Of a stretch of 28,066 nt of DNA, positions 6,947 through 15,500 are shown one piece after another; the stretch's first letter is position 1, and each line of letters opens with the position of its first letter. Both the position numbers and the translations under genes were made by a program. Source of the DNA: GCA-002840015 sp033765245 (GTDB lineage Bacteria > Pseudomonadota > Gammaproteobacteria > Xanthomonadales > Xanthomonadaceae); contig JANRIF010000327.1 of assembly GCA_033765245.1 (NCBI GenBank), positions 1 to 28,066 of the forward strand, in the 5' to 3' direction. Under the pieces are notes generated by a model. The model was not told where the DNA came from and searched no databases. It saw only the letters and a program-made list of their open reading frames with translations.

Positions 6947-8967
6947 CGATGCACCAGCAGCAAGGTGACGATCAGGGTGATGAAGCTGTACAGCAGGTAG
7001 ATCGAAATGCGCCCGCGTTGCAGCCGCCCGACCAGCCGCGCGGTGCGTTCGGTGAGTGCGGCGATCGGCAGGTACAGCCAATGCCAGAAATGATCGGCCA
7101 CCGTCACCGCATATTTCGGCTGCCGGTCGAACGGCGACGGCAGCATGCGCGTCATCCGGAACGCCGGCCCGAAGATGTGCCGGATCGGCTGCCCGAAGCC
7201 CTCGGCGCTGTCCTGCATGCGCGCATCCTGCAAGGGGAATCCGCAATCCCACGGCGGCGCGCGGCGCACCCGGCCGTGATACAGCGTCCGCACCAGCACG
7301 AAGGCCAGCGCAAAGCTGGTCAGCACGCCCACCAGGAACACCACCGGCCCGTAACTGGCGCGCTCGATCGCCACCGGCACCAGCAGCCAACCCTGCGCGG
7401 CCACGGCATCGCCGATGCCGGCATCCACCAGTTGCCGCGTGATCGGATCGATCAGCCCGATCACCTGATTGGGCAGCAGCCCGAGCGCGACGCAGCCGGC
7501 GCCCAGCCACAACATCCCGGCGCGCTCCCACCACCCGGACGGATGCGCGTGATGCAGCTTGCGCTCACGCGGCTGGCCGAGAAACACCACGCCGTAGAAC
7601 TTGACCATGGTGTAGCCGGACAACGCCGACACCAGCGCGATCAGCGCCGCCATGGTCGGAATCAGCATCTGCAATACCGAATTGGGCAGCTCCGGCGCAA
7701 ACAGGAAACCCTGCAGCAACAGCCACTCCGACACGAACCCGCCCAGCGGCGGCAACCCGGCACTTGCCAGCACCGCCAACAGGCTCAGCCATGCCACCCA
7801 GGGCATGAACCGGATCAGGCCGCCGAGCTTGCCCAGGCTGCGCTCGGCCGTGGCGTGCAACACCGAGCCGGTGGCGAGGAACAGCAGGCTCTTGAACATC
7901 GCATGGCTGGCCACGTGATACAGCGTCGCGGTCAACGCCAACGCCGCCATCCGCTGCATGCCGTAGGCGGAAAACAGCACGGTCAGGCCGATGCCGGCAA
8001 ACACCAGACCGATGTTTTCGATCGACGAATACGCCAGCAGACGCTTCATGTCGGTCTGCACCGCGGCGAAGATCACCCCAAACATCGCGGTCAGCAGCCC
8101 GATCCCCAGCAACAGCACGCCCCACCACCAGATCGGCGTGTGCAGCAGGTCAAGCGAGACGCGCAGGAAGCCGTACACCGCGGTCTTGAGCATCACCGCG
8201 CTCATCAGCGCCGAAACCGGCGACGGCGCCGCCGGATGGGCTTCGGGCAACCACACGTGCAGCGGCACCAGGCCCGCCTTGGCGCCGAATCCCAGCAGCG
8301 CCAGCAGCACCGCCAGCGAACTCCAGAGCGGAGTCAGTTCCTGCGCACGCATGTTGGCGAAGGTGTAGTCGCCGGTATTGGCCTGCAGCACGCCGAAGCA
8401 CAACAGGATGCCGATCGCTCCGATGTGGGCGATCAACAGATACAGATACCCGGCACGGCGGATTTCCGGGATGCGGTGATTCGCGGTAACCAGGAAGAAC
8501 GACGACAGCGCCATGGTTTCCCACATCACCATGAACGCATAGGCGTCGTCGGCAAGCACCACCAGCACCATGCTGGCCAGAAACACGTGGTATTCCAGGC
8601 ACAGCAGACCCGGCGGGGTGCCCTCACCCTGGCGGAAATAGCCGGCCGCGAACGCCGACACGCCGGCCGAGGTGAGCGCGATGACCGCAACGAAGAAGCC
8701 CGACAGGTCATCGAGGCGGAAATGGAACGGCAACGTCGGCAGGCCGATCGCCAGCACCGTGGTCTGCACCCCGTGCCCGAGCCCGGTCAGCGCCATCGCC
8801 GCCACCGCCAGCGCCACCAGCCCACCCAGCGGAAACAGCACCCGCGCCACAAACACGAACTGCCGCAGCGCCAGCAGCCCCGCCGCACCGATCGCGAACC
8901 AGGCGAGCATCAGCAGCAGCAACACGTCCAAGTGCTGCCACCCGCCCTGAGTCGCCATGATGCTCAT
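6943..8967 (-). CDS. hyfB: HyfB/NuoL-like antiporter-type membrane subunit
   Basis: A 674-residue polytopic protein of the proton-conducting antiporter family; its length and C-terminal extension with LPSPFDRQPKYAVTVADHFW fit HyfB. Channel residues are visible: Glu150 in MVMWETMALS, Lys230 in GAKAGLVPLHVWLPEAH, Lys261 in MLKTAVYGF and Lys359 in HAMFKSLLFL. It is the first gene of the operon. Two ATG codons (8967 and 8958) are possible starts and neither has a strong ribosome binding site; 8967 is kept as the longer form. Together with the HyfF-like subunit it gives the complex two ion-translocating modules. Confidence 0.92.
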   Translation of the reverse strand: MSIMATQGGWQHLDVLLLLMLAWFAIGAAGLLALRQFVFVARVLFPLGGLVALAVAAMALTGLGHGVQTTVLAIGLPTLPFHFRLDDLSGFFVAVIALTSAGVSAFAAGYFRQGEGTPPGLLCLEYHVFLASMVLVVLADDAYAFMVMWETMALSSFFLVTANHRIPEIRRAGYLYLLIAHIGAIGILLCFGVLQANTGDYTFANMRAQELTPLWSSLAVLLALLGFGAKAGLVPLHVWLPEAHPAAPSPVSALMSAVMLKTAVYGFLRVSLDLLHTPIWWWGVLLLGIGLLTAMFGVIFAAVQTDMKRLLAYSSIENIGLVFAGIGLTVLFSAYGMQRMAALALTATLYHVASHAMFKSLLFLATGSVLHATAERSLGKLGGLIRFMPWVAWLSLLAVLASAGLPPLGGFVSEWLLLQGFLFAPELPNSVLQMLIPTMAALIALVSALSGYTMVKFYGVVFLGQPRERKLHHAHPSGWWERAGMLWLGAGCVALGLLPNQVIGLIDPITRQLVDAGIGDAVAAQGWLLVPVAIERASYGPVVFLVGVLTSFALAFVLVRTLYHGRVRRAPPWDCGFPLQDARMQDSAEGFGQPIRHIFGPAFRMTRMLPSPFDRQPKYAVTVADHFWHWLYLPIAALTERTARLVGRLQRGRISIYLLYSFITLIVTLLLVHR

Positions 8968-9220
8968 CGATGCCCGAACCTTGTCCCTGGTGATGCGTGC
9001 TGGTTGGCGTGGATCGAAACGGGAAGCGTGCCGGGGTAGCTAGCGCGTGCCGCCCGCGCGCACGACGCGAACCGCGCCGCCGCCGCATTGCCGCGACATC
9101 CACTTCCCCCGGCCGACATCGGCACCGAACCTCGTGCCGTGCGCCATAGTATGCACCGGCCGCCAATTCCCGCGCCATCGGGGATGCCCGTCGCAGCGCC
9201 TGCGGGGGGCGTCGCGGCTC

Positions 9221-9310
9221 TTGTGGGAGGCAGCTTGGGGATGACCGCGCGCTGCAGCCAACGCTTGCGCACCGTCGCGGCATCCATCGCGCGCAAGCGC
9301 GCTCCCACAG
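9221..9310. repeat. REP-like inverted repeat pair
   Basis: TTGTGGGAGGCAGCTTGGGG starts one arm (9221 onward) and the inverted arm GCGCAAGCGCGCTCCCACAG ends at 9310. It is of the GTGGGAG...CTTGCGG class common in Xanthomonadales and Pseudomonas intergenic DNA. It lies upstream of the HyfB-like gene. Confidence 0.75.
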
Positions 9311-9324
9311 GGTTACCGCGTTCC

Positions 9325-9400
9325 CTTGTGGGAGGCCGCTTGCGGGCGACCGCCATCCCGCACATCTGCGGCTTCCATCTCGCGCAAGCGGCGCGCTCAC
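9325..9400. repeat. second REP-like inverted repeat pair, one arm degenerate
   Basis: The left arm CTTGTGGGAGGCCGCTTGCG (from 9325) is a better consensus copy; the right arm (9380-9400, CGCGCAAGCGGCGCGCTCAC) is imperfect. It is in tandem with the pair at 9221-9310. The remaining parts of the 8968-9507 gap hold a hairpin at 9461-9492 and no gene that I can support. Confidence 0.7.
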
Positions 9401-9460
9401 GTTCGATCCTTCGATCGGACACTCGGCCCGCAAAATCACAACACGGTTCTCCATCCCGTG

Positions 9461-9492
9461 CCCCGCCGGGCCATCGCAACGGCCCGACGGGG
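9461..9492 (-). terminator. hairpin after the RTX gene, probable terminator
   Basis: CCCCGCCGGGCC at 9461-9472 pairs with GGCCCGACGGGG at 9481-9492, a 12-bp stem with one mismatch and an 8-base loop, 16 bases beyond the RTX stop. There is no T run directly after it on the minus strand (a short TTTT comes later), so intrinsic termination is likely but not certain. Confidence 0.55.
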
Positions 9493-9507
9493 AGACCCGC
9501 GAAACGA

Positions 9508-12500
9508 CTACGGCGTGAACACCTGGACACGCGGATCGTGCGAGCTCGACTGCGGGGCATAATCCATCCCGCCACCGCCGTCGCCCAACGCCATCAGCTC
9601 CACCAGCCTCTGACAATGCGCCAGACTGGACGCGCCGCCGCAGTGCGCCGGCAATTCCAGTGCGCCCATCGGGAACAGCGCGGGAGCCGTCGATGCGTCG
9701 ATCTGCATGCTCGGGTCCGGCCACCACGGCGGCAGCAAGGCGTCCAGATCGATCGGGCCGATCAGATCGGCGAGCGACAGGCCCGGATCAAAGGCGTGCA
9801 TGTCCGGTGCGCCCGGCGCCCCGCCCAGTGACGGATCGCTGAGCACCGGCGGCAGGGTTGGCGGCGTGTCGGTGAAGATCGGCCGCGGCAACGACCTGAG
9901 CGGCGACATCCCGATCGCCCCGTCGCCAATCGGCCCGATGCCACCGCCACCCGGCGCCGTCGGTAGCGGCAGCAGATCGAGCGAGCCGTCATCACGCACC
10001 ACCGGTGGCAACGTCGGCGGGGTCTGAGTGTTGTCCGGCTTCGCGATTGGTCGTTGCGTGCCAAGATCACCGCCATCGACCACAACCGGCGTCGGCACCA
10101 TCGGCACGGCAACAATTATCTGCTCCGACTGAGGCACCACCCCAACCAGCTGCAATGCACTCGCTCCAGACAGTGCTGCTGCGGCGGCATCCTGCGCTGT
10201 AGCACCAGTTGCTGATGCGACGCTCGATTTCTCCGCCACACTGGCGGACACCGCTTGTGCTGGCGCGTCAACCGCACTGTTGATTGCATTGTCTGTGGCA
10301 AAACTGGCCATCGAATAGTTGCCGACGCCATCTTGCAACGTGGTCGCAGGCGCAGTCACCATCGCTTTCACCGTCGCCACGTCCCAACTCGCGCCATCGG
10401 CAAACTCGATCGCATCCAGCGCATAGCCGCCCGCCCCGTCGTTGTAGAAGTAAGTCGATACCGTCACCACTTCACCCGTGGCTCCGATCGTCAGCACCAG
10501 ATCGTTGCCGCTGCGACGTGCCGTCACGTCGGTCGAGGACACGCCTTCCAGGAACCGCAGCACGTCGTGGCGGCCCACCCCAGCGTCGTAGTTCGAGATC
10601 GTGGTGTTGCCGTCACCCGCACCGAACAGGTAAGTGTCGTTGCCGGCATCGCCCGACAGGTAATCATTGACTCCCGCACCACCGCGCAGCACGTCGTCGC
10701 CCACGCCGCCATAGAGCGTGTCGCTGCCCTCGCCGCCGTCCAGCACGTCGTTGCCGGCATCGCCGTACAGCCAGTCGGTGCCAGCGCCGCCCGATACGGT
10801 GTCGTTGCCTCCGGCGCCCCGGATCGTGTCATTGCCAGCAGCGCCGTCCATCGCATCGTCCGTGGCAAAGCCGGTCATGGTGTCGTTGCCGGCACTGCCC
10901 ACCAACATCTTGGCCTTCACCATCGCCACGTCCCAGCTCACGCCATCTGCAAACTCGATCGCATCCAGCGCATAGCCGCCTGCCCCGTCGTTGTAGAAGT
11001 ATGTCGATACCGTCACCACTTCACCCGTGGCTCCGATCGTCAGCACCAGATCGTTGCCGCTGCGGCGTGCCGTCACGTCGGTGGACGCCACGCCTTCCAG
11101 GAACCGCAGCACGTCGTGGCGGCCCACCCCAGCGTCGTAGTTTGAGATCGTAGTGTTGCCATCGCCCGCACCGAACAGATACGTGTCGTTGCCAGCATCG
11201 CCCGACAGGTAGTCGTTCACGCCAGCACCGCCGCGCAACACGTCGTCTCCGGCACCACCGTAAACGACATCGCTGCCCTCGCCACCGTCCAGCACGTCGT
11301 TGCCGGCATCGCCGTAAACCCAGTCGTTGCCGGCGCCGCCCGATACCGTGTCGTTGCCTCCGGCACCCCGGATCGTGTCATTGCCGGCGCCACCATCCAT
11401 CGCATCGTCCGTGGCAAATCCGGTCATGCTGTCGTTGCCGGTAGTGCCCACCAACATCTTGGCCTTCACCGTCGCCACATCCCAACTCACGCCATCGGCA
11501 AACTCGATCGCATCCAGCGCGTAGCCGCCCGCACCGTCGTTGTAGAAGTAGGTCGATACCGTCACCACTTCACCGGTGGCTCCGATCGTCAGCACCAGGT
11601 CGTTGCCGCTGCGGCGTGCCGTCACATCGGTCGATGCCACCCCTTCCAGGAACCGCAGCACGTCGTGGCGACCCACCCCAGCGTCATAGTTCGAGATCGT
11701 GGTGTTGCCGTCGCCCGCACCGAACAGATACGTGTCATTACCGGCATCGCCCGACAGGTAGTCGTTCGCGCCTGCACCACCGCGCAGCACGTCGTCTCCG
11801 GCGCCGCCGTAGAGGACATCACTACCGGCACCTCCGTCCAGCACATCGTTGCCGGCATCGCCGTAAACCCAGTCGTTGCCGGCGCCGCCCGATACGGTGT
11901 CGTTACCCCCAGCACCGCGGATCGTGTCGTCACCGGCAGCGCCGTCCATCACATCGTCCGTGGCGAAGCCGGACATGCTGTCGTTGCCAGTGCTACCCAC
12001 CAGCATCATCGCCTTTACCGTCGCCACATCCCAACTCGTGCCATCGGCAAACTCGATCGCATCCAGTGCGTAGCCGCCGGCACCATCCTGGTGGAAGTAA
12101 GTCGATACCGTCACCACTTCACCCGTGGCTCCGATCGTCAGCAATAGATCGTTGCCGCTGCGGCGTGCAGTCACATTCGTAGACGAGACGCCTTCCAGGA
12201 ACCGCAGCACGTCGTGGCGGCCCGCACTCACGTCATAGTTCGAGATCGTGGTGTTGCCGTCGCCCGCACCGACCAGATACGTGTCGTTGCCAGCATCGCC
12301 CGACAGGTAGTCATTCACGCCAGCACCGCCGCGCAACACGTCGTCTCCGGCACCACCGTAAACGACATCGCTGCCCTCGCCACCGTCCAGCACGTCGTTA
12401 CCGGCATCACCGTACACCCAATCGTTGCCCGCACCGCCATCAAGCGTGTCATCACCCTCTTTGCCATACAGACGGTCCGCGCCACCGAGACCGTTGATAT

Positions 12501-15500
12501 AGTCAGCCCCAGCAGTACCCTGAAGAACATCGGCGCCTTCGGTACCGCCGCTGGTAATCGCCTTCACCGCGTTCACGTCCCAACTCACGCCATCGACAAA
12601 CTCGATCGCATCCAGCGCGTAGCCGCCCGCGCCGTCGTTGTAGAAGTAGGTCGATACCGTCACCACTTCGCCGGTGGCTCCAACCGTCAGCAACAGGTCG
12701 TTGCCGCTGCGGCGTGCAGTCACGTCCGTAGACGCTACCCCTTCCAGGAACCGCAGCACGTCGTGGCGGCCTGCACTCGCGTCATAGTTCGAGATCGTGG
12801 TGTGGCCATCGCCCGCACTGAACAGGTACGTGTCGTTGCCGGCATCGCCCGACAGGTAATCGTTCACGCCTGCGCCGCCACGCAGCACGTCGTCGCCATC
12901 GCCTCCGTACACGACGTCGCTGCCCTCACCGCCGTCCAGCACGTCGTTGCCGGCTTCGCCGTAAATCCAGTCGTTGCCGGCGCCGCCTGACACCGTGTCG
13001 TTACCCGCAGCACCGCGGATCGTGTCGTCACCAGCAGCGCCATCCATCGCATCGTCCGTGGCGAAGCCGGCCATGCTGTCGTTGCTGGAGCTACCCACCA
13101 GCATCATCGCCTTCACCGCCGCCACGTCCCAACTCGTGCCATCGGCAAACTCGATCGCATCCAGTGTGTAGCCACCGGCACCGTCCTGGTGGAAGTAGGC
13201 CGATACCGTCACCACTTCACCCGTGGCTCCGATCGTCAGCAATAGATCGTTGCCGCTGCGCCGCGCCGTCACGTCGGTCGACGACACTCCTTCCAGGAAC
13301 CGCAGCACGTCGTAGCGACCCACCCCAGCGTCATAGTTCGAGATCGTAGTGTTGCCGTCGCCCGCGCCGAACAGATACGTGTCATTACCGGCATCGCCCG
13401 ACAGGTAGTCGTTCGCGCCTGCGCCACCGCGCAGCACGTCGTCTCCGGCGCCGCCGTAGAGGACATCGCTACCCTCTCCGCCCTCCAGCACATCGTTGCC
13501 GGCTTCGCCGTAAATCCAGTCGTTGCCGGCGCCGCCTGACACCGTGTCGTTACCCGCAGCACCGCGGATCGTGTCGTCACCGGCAGCGCCGTCCATCGCA
13601 TCGTCCGTGGCAAAACCGGTCATGGTGTCGTTGCCGGCACTGCCCACCAACATCTTGGCCTTCACCGTCGCCACGTCCCAACTCGTGCCATCGGCGAACT
13701 CGATCGCATCCAGCGCATAGCCGCCCGCGCCGTCGTTGTAGAAGTAGGTCGATACCGTCACCACTTCGCCGGTGGCTCCAACCGTCAGCAACAGGTCGTT
13801 GCCGCTGCGGCGTGCAGTCACGTCCGTAGGCGCTACCCCTTCCAGGAACCGCAGCACGTCGTGGCGGCCCACCCCAGCGTCATAGTTCGAGATCGTGGTG
13901 TTGCCGTCGCCCGCGCCGAACAGATACGTGTCATTACCGGCATCGCCCGACAGGTAGTCGTTCACGCCAGCACCGCCACGCAGCACGTCGTCGCCATCGC
14001 CTCCGTACACGACGTCGCTGCCCTCACCGCCGTCCAGCACGTCGTTGCCGGCGTCGCCATAAACCCAGTCGTTACCGGCACCACCCGAGACGGTGTCATC
14101 CCCCGCTGCTGCCCGGATCGTGTCGTCGCCGGCACCGCCGTCGAGTACGTCATTGCTGGCAAAACCAGTCATCGTGTCGTTGCCGGCGCTACCCACCAGC
14201 ATCATCGCCTTCACCGTCGCCACATCCCAACTCGTGCCATCGGCAAACTCGATCGCATCCAGCGCATAGCCGCCCGCGCCGTCGTTGTGGAAGTAGGTCG
14301 ATACCGTCACCACTTCACCGGTGGCCCCAATCGTCAGCAGCAGATCGTTGCCGCTGCGACGTGCCGTCACATCGGTCGATGCCACCCCTTCCAGGAACCG
14401 CAGCACATCGTGGCGGCCTGCACTCACGTCATAGTTCGAGATCGTGGTGTTGCCGTCGCCTGCACCGAACAGGTACGTGTCACTGCCCGCATCGCCCGAC
14501 AGGTAATCGTTCACGCCTGCACCGCCACGCAGCACGTCGTCGCCATCGCCTCCGTACACGACGTCGCTGCCCTCACCGCCGTCCAGCACGTCGTTGCCGG
14601 CTTCGCCGTAAATCCAGTCGTTGCCGGCCCCGCCTGACACCGTGTCGTTACCCGCAGCACCGCGGATCGTGTCGTCACCAGCAGCACCATCCATCGCATC
14701 GTCCGTGGCGAAGCCGGTCATGCTGTCGTTGCTGGCACTGCCCACCAGCATCATCGCCTTCACCGTCGCCACATCCCAAGCCGTGCCATCGACGAACTCG
14801 ATCGCATCCAGTGCGTAGCCGCCTGCACCATCCTGGTGGAAGTAGGTCGATACCGTCACCACTTCACCCGTGGCTCCGATCGTCAGCAATAGATCGTTGC
14901 CGCTGCGCCGCGCCGTCACGTCGGTCGACGACACTCCTTCCAGGAACCGCAGCACGTCGTGGCGACCCACCCCAGCGTCATAGTTCGAGATCGTGGTGTT
15001 GCCGTCGCCTGCACCGAACAGGTAGGTGTCGTTGCCCGCATCGCCCGACAGGTAATCATTCACGCCTGCATCGCCACGCAACACGTCGTCGCCCGCACCG
15101 CCGTAGAGGACATCGCTGCCGGCGCCACCGTCCAGCACGTCGTTGCCGGCTTCGCCCATCAGCCAATCACTTCCTGCTCCGCCGATTACGACGTCGTTGC
15201 CATCCATGCTACGAATGGTCCCGCCAGCCGCGCCCGCAAACAGAACGTCCGCATCTCCACTCGCGCTGGCGCCGGCGCCAATGCCGCTCACTCCCAAGTC
15301 GTTCAGCACCGTCTGCGCGTCCGCACCGCCCACGCCACTGTTGATCCAATCCTGCAAGCGCCGAATGCCGTCCCATCCATTGGCTACGAACTGTCTGCCG
15401 AAGAATTTGACCAGCTCGATCAGATCAGCGAGCGCGTTGGCCGGCGACTGCACGCGCCTGGCCTCCAGCGCCGCATCCACCGCCGAGAAGTCGAGGCTGA

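Noticed and set aside
2001..8967. A functional hydrogenase-4 or formate hydrogenlyase
   Set aside because: The NiFe cysteines are missing and no formate dehydrogenase or maturation genes are present.
6949..9039. 696-codon open frame on the plus strand
   Set aside because: It is antisense to the HyfB-like gene and its translation is a His/Gln/Arg-rich low-complexity string typical of GC-rich shadows.
10360..15069. Regular repeats as a CRISPR-like or satellite array
   Set aside because: The period is 549 bp, a whole number of codons, and codes for calcium-binding domains throughout.
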